The position numbers were made by a program, and so were the translations under genes. A stretch of 64,000 bases of DNA from assembly GCA_029706075.1 (NCBI GenBank), contig JAINUG010000114.1:248001-312000 (forward strand), read 5' to 3'. Positions 48,885 to 62,729 of this stretch are shown here, one piece after another (within the stretch, counting starts at the first letter, position 1; every line of letters starts with the position of its first letter). This DNA comes from Aldrovandia affinis (taxonomy: Eukaryota; Chordata; Actinopteri; Notacanthiformes; Halosauridae). The notes below the pieces were generated by a model. It was given only the letters and a program-made list of their open reading frames with translations, was not told where the DNA came from and made no database searches.

Positions 48885-49995
48885 TCAAGAGGTTTCAAAG
48901 GGCAACAACCCAGCAGCAGCACTGGTATCTGCTCCTTTGTGCGAGGAGGAACAGGAGGAGCACTGCCAGAGCCCTACAAAATGACCTCCAGCAGGCTACT
49001 CGTGTGCATGTTTCTGACCAAACTCAGAAACAGACTCCATGAGGGTGGCATGAGGGCTCGACGTCCTGTAGTGGGACCTGTGCACACAGCCCAGCACCGT
49101 GCAGCTCGATTGGCATTTGCCAGAGAACATTGGCACCACATTCTCTTCACAGATGAGAGCAGGTTCACACTGAGCACACGTGACAGACGTGAAAGAGTCT
49201 GGAGACGCCGTGGCGAATGTTATGCTGCCTGCAACATCATCCAGCATGACCAGTTTGGCGGTGGGTCAGTGATAGTCTGGGGAGGCATATCCTTGGAGGG
49301 CCGCACAAACCTCCACGTGCTAGCCAACGGTACCCTGACTGCTGTTAGGTACCGGGATGAAATCCTCAGACTCATTCTCAGACCTTACACTGGTGCAGTG
49401 GGCCCTGGGTTCCTCCTGGTGCAGGACAATGCCCGGCCTCGTGGCCAGAGTGGGTAGGCAGTTCCTGGATGACGAAGGCATTGATGCTATTGACTGGCCC
49501 TCACGTTCCCCAGACCTGAATCCAATTGAGCACGTCTGGGACATTATGTATCGGTGTATCCGCCGCCGCCAAGTAGCGCCACAGACTGTCCAGGAGCTCA
49601 CTGATGCCCTGATCCAGGTCTGGGAGGAGATCCCCCAGGACACCATCCGCCATCTCATCAGGAGCATGCCCAGATGTTGTCGGGAGTGCATACAGGCACG
49701 TGGGGGCCATACACACTACTGACCCACATTAAGAGTTGTCGTGATGAAATTCACACAAGTTGGATCAGCCTGTGATCTTAATTTGTCACTTTAATTTTCG
49801 GTGTGATTTTGAATCCAGCCCTCAATGGGTTAACGATTTTGGTTTCCATTGACCGTTCTTATGTCATTTTGTTCTCAATGAATTACACAATGTAATCACA
49901 TTTACATTTTTTTTACATTTTAAGCATTTAGCAGACGCTCTTATCAATCAATCAATCAATAAAGATTTTCCCTTAATTTCTTTGAGCAGTGTATA
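48885..49995 (+). mobile_element. Tc1-like transposon with frameshifted transposase
   Basis: Transposase coding starts in the helix-turn-helix region ([17 protein letters not shown]), passes the catalytic DDE core (HHILFTDESRFTLS; then LVQDNARP) and continues after a 2-base loss near 49439 in another frame with FLDDEGIDAIDWPSRSPDLN, PIEHVWD and ECIQARGGHTHY (stop about 49722). The 3' flank (GAGTTGTCGTGATGAAATTC, TTGAATCCAGCCCTCAATGG) is the normal non-coding end. A SINE tail in reverse orientation with an (ATCA)n run interrupts it at about 49898-49961. The left terminus is unresolved. The copy is inactive but well preserved. Confidence 0.85.
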
Positions 49996-52900
49996 TTGAA
50001 TATTCTGCTTCCCTGAGTCCCTCCATGGTAGAATGTGTCCTGACTGAGAATCTTTCAATGATGCATCTTCTCAGTTGTAGAGGCTCAGAAGGAATTTATA
50101 TGTAATGCAAGCCTTGCACGCCAGGCTTATACCTCTCCATTAGCCTGACAAAAGCAGTGCAGTTCAGAGCGATAAACCCACCCCCTTTTTGGATGCTATT
50201 ACAATATTTTCTAACCTTAAAGTTTCTAATGTGTGAACACAGGTTTAAGGTGAAGACAGCGATTCAAACTGGAAATCTGACCAATGTCAAAGCAGCCACG
50301 TGCCTTGGTATGACGATTGCTGCTACAGTAAGTACTGTTCCCAGGTGTGTCAGTCTTGTGATCTGCCCGTCTTGGTTGCGAGATTATATGTAATGTCAGT
50401 GTAATGTAAAATGTAGTATGTAGCCTTTATGACATTCTTCTCCTCTTAAAGAGCAGCCCATTGCTGTGCACAGCAGCATAAGCCAGGTACTGAAAGGCTG
50501 AACAGACAATATAAATCCCACAATGCACTACCTTTGCTGGAATAATTCAGCAAAACAATGCCCCTTCAAGAAACCAATGTTATTGTGAATATTTGTGCCA
50601 CCATGACTTACTGCTCAATGTCCCATCAGTTGAAGAAACCGGACATAAGGACATCACCATTATGCACCCAAATCCAGAGGTGGGTTTGACAGAGATGTGT
50701 ACATATCTGCTCCCACTGAATATATACACCAGTGAGGTTTAATGGGAATTAATTCTACTCTATTTTTATCTATGTATTTATAAAGTCCATGCCACAAAAT
50801 AATATGATAATGAATATGATAATTAATTTAATCAAAGGATAAATGCCAATTCCAGGCGACGTGAATGAGATAACATTGCTCCCGGTTCATTAGGAAAACA
50901 ATAGAGACCAGTCGCACTTCCATTTTGAGAACATTCAGCAATAATTTATTTTCATAATCTCAAGAACCACCACATTTTCTCATCTGGAAAAATTCATTAT
51001 CAGTTGCCAACAACACGGTTTTGAAAAAATGTAAAGTTACTATACAAATTCTTAATAGAAAAAAAGAATAAATTAACAGCGGAATTATTTTCATTACAAT
51101 TCCACATTTGCTTTTTTTCTACAACATATACCTTTTTTTTGCCTGGTTACAGTTGAACAGAACCTAACAAAATCCTGATACATGCTGTACTGTCAGTTGG
51201 AGGGAGAGTGACCAAGATAAGTTTTAGTTTCAAATTAATGTCCTTCATTTTGCACAACTGATGTTAGGACTATTGACAACAGGAAATTCCACTTTGTCAT
51301 CCTGTAGCACCTGAAAGGCTTGTTACTATGTCAGAACTAAAATCTAATACTGATTTACCTAAAAAATAACTGAACATCAAAAAAACAAAACAATGGTCAA
51401 TGTTTATTTTTTATTTTTTATCAAAGACAGACTGTCCACTGCTGGAAATGTTGATAGATGTGTTAGTTTATTCTTCTTTAAATATAAAAATGGTTACTTT
51501 TATTCTGAATAAAGACAGCAATGTTGTGATGGTGAGTAGGTAGGAGGTACGACGCACACACTCACATTGGTTTGGAAATCAATTTAAAAGCAATTACCAC
51601 AGGGTTATGAGCAGACAGAATGGTCCTATCATTTCAAGGAGGAAGTTTTAACACCAACAGTCATTTTGAGTGATGGGTTCCAAGATCTACAATGTAATTT
51701 TATAACATGCTCGGTAAGAAACAGGATATTTCCATCTTGGGCAATGGAACCTCTTCATTTACTTTGCTTGGAATGTCTGAATAGCAAACAGAGCACCAAC
51801 AAACTGTGAGGGACTGAAATGCTATGGACTTTGAGATTCTGAGATGTGTAATCAACGGAGAACTCATGGACAAATGGGACTGAACAGTGATTTGTTTCCA
51901 ACTTGTACCCTCACTACAGCTTAAATTCTGTTTAGAGGTATTCCTAATGCCAAATTGGGAGCCTGGCATGTCCAATCATCCTGGCTGTATGTACTGTATT
52001 CTTACAGTAACCCTGTGGTCTGTGTTCTGTGTCTCTATATGCTGCAGTGGGAAAAGAAAACACTCCACAGACAATAAGTAGAGGTGTCTGTGGTGTGGAG
52101 ACCTGCTGACAATATATCTCCTATCTCTGCCAAACACTCAGTCCCACACAACTCTCAACCTATCATCACACATTTGATGATGTCACACACATTTTGATTG
52201 GCTGACTGCAGAAACCACTTGGCTGACATCGGAGACAAAGTGAACCAGTAGACAGAAACATCTGATGAAGCCGTCGGCACAAACAGCAACACATCAAACT
52301 TTGGCAGGATTTTTTCCTGTGGTAAAAAGAGGTGTGCTTTTTAATACATGTTTAGTCCTTAGAATATTAATTCAAAGCAAGTGTGTATGTGTGTTGTGGG
52401 GAGGATACTGCTTTTCCAGTCAAAAGTATGGCTTCCACACATCCCTATGTATCCCCTTCAGTATAGCTGATGCTGAAAATAACCTTTGCCGAAACAGACA
52501 AGTCCAAATGTCACGTTGGACAGCTCAATTATAGCGTAACACCCTGTGTCTTGTGTGGAATAGTATTACCTTACCTGAAATAGTAATGTAGTGAGAGATT
52601 TTTACAACAACTCAAACCCAAGTCACTTTCACCATTTTACATCACAGACCCCATCCCTATATCCAGTCCCTTAGGTTTGTGGGACTGCAAGTGACATACA
52701 TATTCTGTAACTGCTCAATGTATTGTCTCTGCAGAAGTAGATTTTCCAGATACAAAAATGTGTTATTGGTTTAATTTCCATATTTTTGCCATTCTTGATG
52801 GAATACTTGCCATCTGAAAGTGCTGTCATGTGGAGAGAACACAGCGCTGACTATAACATATTTTGAACAGTTGAACTATTGTGTACTCTGTTCCCTTATA

Positions 52901-54160
52901 ACAATATGCTATTTGTACAATGACATCTATGGATGGAATTTTGACAGGGCATAGGGAATCAATATCCATTGAAGGTCTCTGAATGACAGCTATTACTACA
53001 CTGCTACTCCATCATACTTTTACCAATGTTTGGTAAGAAAATACCAGCCTTGCTTTCAGTGAGACATAGTGCAATCAGAGATCATTGAGATGTTAAGGAT
53101 TATGGAATGAAAATGTATTTAACAATGATCAAATATATGAAGATGAGAGGTCATGGACTAGGGCAGCGTTTCTATAGGGTTTACGCCCCAAAAATGGTCA
53201 ATACCATTCAACCGGAAGTGATGTGAAAGTGACCACAACACCATGAAGGATTTTATTCCATAGTTATTTGATCATGTGATATTGCGGAGGTCTCCAATCT
53301 TATTTCATTTAAATATTATTGTGCCTCTGCCTTTTTTAAAGAATAAAGGCCCAATTGTTGTGATAGTAATTTAGATGCCTCTTTCTTTCAATGCACATCT
53401 GTTCCAGAGGCCTTCGATTAGAGAACAACCTTTTTTGGGTTGTGGCTACATCGCAGATTGACCTGCAGTTGGAGTGACTGATAAACCACTGTTGAAATAT
53501 GTTCACGAGGTATTCTTCATTGGTAGCCACTGCACAAAGGGAACGCAACTCAAAAACATGCTGCTGCCACTGGTTGGACCTTTTGGTTAGGCGGAGAAAA
53601 CTCAGCCTAGATCTACTGTGTATGTACAGGTGGTCAGCACTGCTGGTTTATTAAGGTGCTGTTGCAGGGTTGTTGCCGTACAGGCGGCAGAGCACCATAG
53701 TAGATTGGCACTTCTGTTAATCTGGAGAGAGAAGTTGGGCACTTATCATAGCCTGAGACATGGACCCATACTCATAAGGGCACCTCTCATCGCTAATCGA
53801 CACAAACACTGGACTCTAAACAACCTAATTATTCACTACATTGGCATCTGGACCTCAGTGCAAATGTGAGGTTCTTAGATCTGACCGACAGATTTATCCT
53901 AGCTGTAGACAAAGACTTGTAAAAAATGTAGTTCATGTCAGGTCATGTGACAGAGGGTACGAGTAACACATGACAATGAAATTAAGCAATAGTACCAGCA
54001 ATCTTAAGGGGGCTGGAGATCCACTGACACTGTTCCTCAGTTTTGTGTGGTGTCAGTGGAAGAAGGATTCACCATGAAGTGCTGGGAAGGTAGTCAACCA
54101 AAGTTAAACAGAGCAGTTCTGGCAGAAACATTACTGTAACTAACTAGGGGAATCCAGCGC
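49996..54160. other. Intergenic region
   Basis: Over 4 kb with no recognisable exon or element beyond short AT-rich tracts. A hAT-like word CAGCGTTTCTATAGGG at 53167 is too weak to call. Confidence 0.4.
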
Positions 54161-54435
54161 TGTGGAGCTCATAGGGGGCAGGGGTCTGGACTGTGCTGGA
54201 CACTGCTGTCTGAAAGCTGGTGCTGCTTTAAAGGATCGGTCAGGGTCGACCTCTGTCGAGTCCCATGTTCATCTAGGATGGTGGATCTTTGGTTGCGGGA
54301 GGGCTCAGGAGATTCTCTGTGGTGGACAGAGACTAATAAGGGGCTACTCCGACAAGGGGGACGCAGCACCACATCCAGGGGGAAATGCCTCAAAAACAGG
54401 TTCCGAGATTTTCCAAAGCAATCTGTCTTCACAAC

Positions 54436-54440
<5 letters not shown>

Positions 54441-54466
<26 letters not shown>
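54441..54466. repeat. Poly-T tract
   Basis: An uninterrupted run of about 26 T residues, likely the A-tail of a minus-strand retroposon or a slippage tract near the frmd4a 3' UTR. Confidence 0.85.
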
Positions 54467-54470
<4 letters not shown>

Positions 54471-54880
54471 AAAAACAACAAGCAAAAAACATGTATTGGT
54501 CTGGTACAGGACGCCATATTAACCCATATTTATTATTAACCACCAGACTAGTGGCTTTGTGTTTGGAACTTCCACAAGCAGCTGGAGGGTTCCTGTTTGT
54601 GCATACAGCTGTGGGTGTGTTGGGGGGACTGGCTGCCCGTCTGCTGCTAGGTCCGGGGCTCGGCTCATGGTATTGTCTGGTCCTGCAGGTCAAAGCGTCC
54701 CAAAATCCCCCACTGTATGAGGGGTGGGCCTATGGCCCGGCGCAGGGCGTGAGCATGATGGGGGGGAAAGTGCTTCCAGAAGAGGGCTGGTGTAGAGGAA
54801 GTTCCGCCCACAGACTGGCAAGCCCAGAGGATGCTCATGTGAGGGGTCGGGGTGGGGCAACAACAGAGGTGGGGAAGAGG

Positions 54881-57800
54881 TCAGACTAATGTCCCGGGCT
54901 TGGCCTTCTCTCGTCCATACCACTGAACGTCCGCTAATTCTGAGTACAGAGGACTGTCCAGGTAACATTTGTCGTTGAATGAGCTGGAAAGAGACAGAAA
55001 CACAGTCATGGTCGAGGAACTCCACATTCCTTAAATCTTGTCTCTGTTTTCTTAGAGTGGTGTACAACAGACTAAGAGCCCCAGATTTGATACATAGGAA
55101 GTGCTAAGATAGTGGACTACACCATAATGTTAGAAGCCATTCTCCACCATCATTTTGCACCATTGTCCCCACTGGGGCCTTGACTTAGTGACTCCCCATC
55201 ACCTCATTTTCTCTGTGGGATATACAGTACCAGTCAAAAGTTTGAGTACACCTGCTGGAAACTAGGTTTATCTCATAATTGACAATGCTTTACACCGTAT
55301 ACATTTCTGTAAATACTTTAAAATGACAAAAAACACAAACAAAATGAACATCAAAGAAATGTTAAAGAAAATTATGTTGAAAATTGAATCTTGGATTCCT
55401 CAAAATGCCACCCTTTGCCGTGATAACAGCCTCACAAACACGGGCCATTCGGTTAATAAGTTGGTTATTGTGGTTCTCTGTGGCTCAGTTGGTAGAGCAC
55501 AGCGTTGACAACGCTTAGGTTGTGGGTTCAATCCCCACTGGGGCCACATATACTGAAAAATTTATGCATTCACTACTGTAAGTCGCTTTGGATAAAAGCG
55601 TCTGCTAAATGGCGTATATTATTATGAAGTTTCAGCAGGAAATCACCCGATATGTCTTCCCAGCTCTCCTGCAGCAATTCCCAGAGAAACTTGTGGGTTG
55701 CTTTGCTTTGACTCTTCTGTCCAGTTCGTCCCATACAATTTCTATGGGATTGAGGTCTGGACACTGGGCAGGCCAGGTCATCAGTTTGAGTTGTCCTTCA
55801 AGTTCCTCCTTCACCAGGTAGTTCTTGCAGAACTTCAAGGTGTGTTTCGGGTCGTTATCTTGCTGAAGAATGAAGGAGTGCCCGATTAGCCGTAGTCCAG
55901 ATGGAAGGTGTACTCAAACTTTTGACTGGTACTGTATACATTGAGTCCCATATCTAACAACATAACAATATTTGATGAACAGGCCATTCAGCCTATCTAT
56001 GAACCCTTTTTAGGTTGATACAATAATCCAATACAAATACAAGATTTCACCACAATGCACTGTGAAAACATTGCTAGAAGCTATTGTAATGCAGTTGGAA
56101 GACTGAAGGCAACGTCATTTCACGAGGCCGGCACGTGTACAGACATGGACACGGTACATGCTGGGAGATTACGGCCACAGGGGAGGGAGCCTGTACCGTA
56201 CCTCTATTCATCAGTACTTTGGTGAGCTGGAGACTGAGGTCGGTCCTCAGTGGGAGAGCTTTCTGTAGTGCCTCTGGACCAAGGACAGCACAGTGAAGCG
56301 CAGGTGGGTTAGTAAAAGTGTGGAAACAGCAGAGAGGTTAGTGGAGATTAGTCCAGTGTGATTAGAGCTGAGGGTTCCAGTGGAACCTTTTAACAGGGCA
56401 GTGACAGTGCAGATGGAAACTGTTATAGGAGATTAGTTAAGAATAAGCTGTGGAATACACTGGAACATACTTAAAGCCGTATGTCTGGGCTGTGAAATCA
56501 TATCCGAAAAGAGCTGGAGTGGCTACAGGCTTTTGTTAAATTCCAGCATTAAAACATCTGATTCAACTAATCAATTAATCAGTCTTTAGTCAAGACTTTA
56601 ATTAGTTGAATTAGGTGTTTTAGTACTGAGCTAGAATAAAATCCTGCACCCACACTGGCCCTTCTAGGATAAGATTAGACATCTGTGCATTTAGCACTCC
56701 CCATTGAGCCCTAACACATGGTCAGGAATGCTCCACACAGTGAGGAAGGCCCCGCCTGTTCTGGAACCATGCGCAATATACATCGTTGACTGGAGTCCTA
56801 GTGAAATGGAGATGCCGTCCATTCTTGTCTCAGGGATGAGGAAGTCCAAGGAAGAAGAACAAACAGTGGCTCTTACATGCCCAATGCGGCTGGGAAACTG
56901 GTTGCTGACCTGGGGTCAGTTTTGATGTTCGGCGCTCAATTCCAAAACACACAGGCTTTCTCTCAGAATTCTGGTTTACATTTCCATACGATTAGTTAAA
57001 TGTTAAACTGCTTGTGCATATAAATATACATGCATGCAATTCAATAACAGTGTGACTGGATTAAGCCATGATTGTGATTGCATGTATGAAGCAGTGCTAA
57101 GAAACACTTTACCAGTGCCTTTACTGGTTTTAACCCTAATGGCTATCTTTGTCAGTCTCAACTTTAGGGAAGGGCTCATAGCACTGGGATTCCTCAAGCT
57201 TGTACACTGTGAATGATGGATTTCTCCACAGCTGGCTGAACCTCCAATTTGCTTCATGCCCAGGCAAAAAATTACATTTGACATTTTCCCACCCAAAAGA
57301 CTCACTGACTAACAGACAGACAGACACTGACAGAGAGGGAGAAAGACAGAGGAGGGGTAGTGAAAAAAAGAGAGGAAAAAGGCAGACAGCAAGAGTGTCA
57401 GACACACTGAGAGAGTGAGTGAAATGAGTGGGAGAGCAAGTGTAAGAGAGATAAACAGTGAGTGAGAGAGAAATAGAGACAGTGTGAGAAAGAGCGAGAG
57501 ACAAGAGGGCTGGAGACTCACTCGCTCTGCCAGCTGAGGATGTGTTGTGGGCTGCTGGGAGGCGTGGCGGCCGGCTCACTGGACGGGGTCGCGCTCCGTT
57601 GGCTGTGAGGTGAGGCGGCTATGGACACACACACAAACAAACAGACAGGAGCTATGGGGGACTGTGGAATTCAAGTTACTTGGACGGGGTTGAAACCACA
57701 AGTAATGGATTCTTTGCAATTTTGGGGACCCTGCTTCACCACTGTCGGATGCTGTTCTGCCCAGAGGAAGAGGACTGAGAGCATCACTCGACATCGACTT

Positions 57801-60800
57801 TATTCATTTAGCAGGCACTCTCTTCCAACACAGCATGCATTTTTCAATCTGTTTATACAGCATACATTCAATGTAGCAATTCAAATTCATACAACAACAG
57901 CAGTGCCACACCCAGGATTCAAACCTTCTGTATTCTAGTTACAAGCTCAGTTTCCTAATCACTATGCCACACTGTAGTTCTGTACTGGGTTTCACACACA
58001 CAGATCAGATTTAGGGGGAATCAAGAAGACTTTGAGAGAATTTAAGATGTTTGCATACTTATATTACAATAATACATTTATTAGTAAAAAACAAAACTTC
58101 CTTAGGGATTATTTTCAGTGATCCTTAAACTGTCCACCAGGTGTGAATATCCAAATCAAGTTCACTGGTGACAGACTTAATGATCACAATAACAAGTAAT
58201 ACAAATAATTTGAACAATTTTGTTGAAACTGTAGAAAAAACACAAGCACATTACAAATAACACTAACACGTATGATGTGAACACTGACAAAATGTTGAAC
58301 TAATATTTCCAAAATGAGGGCATTTATGGGACCCCAACCAAACAGCATGGTGAAATGGTACATATTTCACAGAGGACAAGCCTGGCAGATAATCTGTGTT
58401 TAAGCCACACTAAAAGCCCTTTAAATGTAGTTTTGTGTTCTTTCATTATTTCTGCTTATGAAATATTTACTGCAGATCTCTGCTAAGATTTTGTATGGCA
58501 TCCGGAAAGGCTTTACAAAGGGACAAAGGGTCAAATAGACAAGATGGTTGCTTTTTTAAATTTATTTTGATAGTTTCTACTGTAAAAACCCATGTACATG
58601 TAGCTCTTACTTTGGAAACACTGGCCTAACATCCTTTATATAATTTGGCTTTGAATATGCCTCCACACACCACCATAAAGCGCCACCAAAGCTCTGATAG
58701 TTGCAACAGAAGTGGCCCCAACATTTGTTTGCTCTTTTCAGGCATGGCGACAATAACTGGTCCCCAGGCTTTGCAGCTAAGCCCCAATTTGAAGACTGCC
58801 ATTAAAGAATGCATGTCAGAAAATTAGAAAGAGTGTTCTATCCAAAACCCGGCCAAGCTGAAAGTGATTACTAAGGGTGGAGTTGTGATCTACAATTCAC
58901 TCCTGAAGAGGCCAAGACAGTCCTGAAAAGTTGAGGGAGCAGATTGTTTTGCTTCAGTTGACTGCTACATGTTTTTCTGGTGTGGCTGCAGGCAACCCCA
59001 AAGGTATCATCAACAATGACGGTCAGAACTAAACAAGTAAATGTATCTCTTGTGTATTAAATTCTGTTAATGTTACAGAGAAAAAACTGCTCAGTGAAAA
59101 AACACTCACACAAAAAAACAGAAAGGCTTTAAAAAGACTGCACTCAAGAGACACAGAGTTTTTGATCAAAAATTTCAGCGTACTCGTTTTCATTACATCA
59201 TGGGGACTTATACCTGAATACTAGTGGTGTAACGGAACGCAGTTGATCCATACGGATCATCCCCCCACGGTTCGGCATGCATATGGACCGCGGATTAATT
59301 GCTAAATTGAATCATCATAGAGAAATACAGTTATTCTGCCGCTGTTACGCAGCCCTTTGCTGCAGAATCAGAACGGAGCTAAAGCTATTACCAAATCGAT
59401 TGGGACGTTTATCGCTGCAGACATGAGGCCATACTCCGTTGTGGAAAACAAAGGGTTTAAAAATATGGCGAAAGTGCTTGAGCCACGCTACGAAATCCCC
59501 TCGCGCACCCACTTCAGTATGAAGATCGTGCCAGATATTTATGAAGAGGAAAAGATTAAAATTGTCGACGAATTATCCAAGGCATCCTCTGTTGCCCTCA
59601 CCACAGACGGTGGACCTCCAGGGCAACGGAAAGCTACGTGACTGTGACTGCTCACTATATCACAGCGGAGTGGGAGAAGTCCGGTGCTACAGACACGCCC
59701 ACTCTATGAGAGTCACACAGGCACAAATCTGGCGCAGGTACTGATAGAAGCAGTAGCAGAGTGGAAGCTAGAGAGGCCCAACAGCAATATCCCAGGCACC
59801 ACAGATAATGCCAAGAACCAAGTAAATGCAGTGATAGAAGCTGGATTGGGGCCACAGATAGGGTGCTTTGCACATGTGATCAATTTAGCATCCCAAAGGG
59901 GAATTTCAGTGAACCAGATGGACCGTCTCCTTGGAAGGATCAGTTAGGTGGTTTCCCATTTCCACCGAAGCAGCACAGCCGCTCATGTGCTTAAGACCAA
60001 GCAAGAAATGCTACAGCTACCGACCCACAAGCTAATACACGACGTCACCACATGGTGGAACTCCACTTATGACATGTTGGATCGCTATCTTGAGCAGCAG
60101 GCAGCAATATACTCTGCACTGACAGACAAGACCCTGAAAAAAAACATCAAAGACATAGTCACCTTGTCTGATGATGACGTGAAAGTTGCAGAGGAGGTCC
60201 TGGAGGTGCTCAAACCCCTCAAAATGGTTAAAACCCTATTGAGCACTGAAGTTTCACCGTCTGTGTCCATGGTCCTACCTCTGAAAACAAGGATTCTACA
60301 ATCCATGGCCCCAAGTGAGGAAGACAGCACCATCACTAGAGCAGTCAAGGCTGCCATTAGAGAGGACCTGAACCCCAGATACACTGACCCCCCTAATCTA
60401 CAGGAGTACCTTCATAGGTCTACTGCACTGGATCCAAGGTTCAAGTCCCTGTCTCACCTAGACCATGCCCTGCGCCAGATGACATACAGTGATCTCACCA
60501 CTGAGATTGTGGACACTGAAGAGGTTATATAAAAAAATAAAAAAATTAAAAATAAAAAGAGAGAAGAGTGAATTACTTAAATAATAAATATACTGCAGTC
60601 TAGTCTTAGTCTTTTTTATTTTGAATAATGTAATTATTATGAATTATTAAATGTTATTGCCACAATTATAGTTCTATGAAATATGAAAATAAATAATTAG
60701 TTACTTTAATACATCAATTTATTTTTTCTGCAGGGTCAAGCCACAGAGCAGACAGCAGCAGACTCAGAGGCATCTCCTCCTCCACAAAAGAAGTCAGCCA

Positions 60801-62182
60801 AGGAGGAGCTTATCGGGGAGATCTTTGTGAGCAAAGACACAGGCAAGACGTTTGCCAACACCATCGAAGAGGAGGTGGCATCCTACAAGGCAGCAAGCGG
60901 CATTGCAGTGGATGGTGATCCACTGACATGGTGGAAAAGCAATGAGTGTAAATACCCTCACATTGCCATGATGGCAAGACGCTACCTTGCTGTGCCTGGC
61001 ACTTCGGTTCCTAGCGAGAGGGTGTTCTCCACAGCAGGGGACATACTGACTGCAAAGAAGTCTACCCTCTCCCCAGACAATGCAGACATCCTCATCTTTT
61101 TGAAAAATAATTTGAAGTTATAAGAGCTCAGGTCTGCTTTGCTTTCTTTCTTTCTTTCTTTTTTTTTTTGATGATGTGGACAGGCTTTTTTTCCTTTCAC
61201 TACCATGTTTAAAGGAAGAAGGTATTTGCCTCATATTGCAGTTTAATTTAACAATTTACTTTTGAATATTTTATTTTAATATTTTATTTAAACATTGGAC
61301 ATCTTGGATGTTGTTTTCATTTAAGACCATGGGCAAAAATGTTCACTGCTTTAAGTGAACAGAATAAATGGAAATTTATATGGTTATATTTGTCTCCCTT
61401 CTTTTTCTTTTGCTGATCCGAAAAATGATCCGATCCGTGACTCAAAACCGTGATATGATCCGAACTGTAAGTTTTGTGATCTGTTGCACCCCTACTGAAT
61501 ACACACCAATACCATGGCAGCCACGCAGCAGAAAGCGTCTATGTTCTGAGTTCAGTGACACACATCTGTGTTAGATAGAATGCTGCAGATCAGGACTCCT
61601 GCAAATACTTTTCTGAGGGCAGAAGATGCTGTTATTTGCGAGCAATGGATCCTCTGTTTCTCTTAATGCAGGTGAAAAGTGAAAAGGAGCCCTTTTCATT
61701 TATAAGTGTAGTTTCTCAGACTGATTAAACAACATTAAAGTGTGTTTAATCATGTGTGTGTGTGCGCACGTGTTTGTCTGTGGGCGCATGACAGTGGGTG
61801 TACGTGTATGTGAATATGTGCAAGTCTGTGTGTTGGGTAATGTATGTGTCCTTGGTGATAGTTTTCCTGGACTATTTTCCCTGGCTACACTATGATTCCA
61901 GCGCTTTCTCAGCTGTTAAACTGCTGTAGTCTTCCACAGAGAGGAACAAAGACTCAGTGTGCAAGCCCCTCTCAAGGAGAAGGGCTTTGTTCCTGTGTTT
62001 TTACTCTCTGATTACAGGAGCTTTTACTGGACACAGACAGTCTACACCACCCACAATGCTCATATCTCCCCCTTTTCTCCAGACCACCCTGACTCTTTAT
62101 GGGAATGTGCTCCGGTGGACTATAGAGTCTGAACACACACCCACGCACATGTGCGCACACACATGGGCACACATGCACACAT

Positions 62183-62225
<43 letters not shown>

Positions 62226-62233
62226 CAGACACA

Positions 62234-62297
<64 letters not shown>

Positions 62298-62578
62298 CCT
62301 GGGACAAATACGTATTTGAACTAATTAAACTCTTTAGATGACAGTAAAATATGAAAACACTGAGAAATCCCTGAGAATTTGAAATGAAACGTCCAATCAT
62401 ATGACAAAATGTTGTTCTGAATATTGGTGAAAATTCTTCTTTTTAAAATGTCAGTAATCTGCTGGAATTTTACTGCTGTACAAGGGGTTAAAATATCTCA
62501 AATAATTATTTGCCCCAGGTCTGACTCAAACACAGACGCATACATGCACACAATCACACACACAATTGATTGCGTAAT

Positions 62579-62627
<49 letters not shown>

Positions 62628-62668
62628 TAACTGACACACATGATCAAACTCACAAATTCTCAATGCTT

Positions 62669-62729
<61 letters not shown>

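Larger units (their letters stand above)
59222..61494 (+). mobile_element. hAT-Ac-type transposon with ZBED1-like transposase
   Basis: 2273 bp with perfect 8-bp duplications CTGAATAC at 59214-59221 and 61495-61502. Ends are TAGTGGTGTAAC and GTTGCACCCCTA. The transposase runs on the plus strand from about 59357 to 61123 in one main frame. It has [19 protein letters not shown], an RNase-H-like core ([45 protein letters not shown]) and the C-terminal hAT dimerisation segment ([20 protein letters not shown]). No BED finger is visible at the N-terminus. It lies within a frmd4a intron, antisense to the gene. Confidence 0.92.

Noticed and set aside
53160-53240. hAT-like start CAGCGTTTCTATAGGG
   Set aside because: No second end or target duplication found.
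54278-54889. 203-residue plus-strand frame
   Set aside because: Crosses a poly-T tract and lies opposite the frmd4a 3' UTR; no domain recognised.
58660-59030. Possible decayed coding sequence
   Set aside because: Short fragments in changing frames with no family match that I could name.
61972-62400. Cys-Val-rich frames of 142 and 65 residues (-) and a His-Thr-rich frame (+)
   Set aside because: Translation of (CAGA)n and (CA)n tracts.
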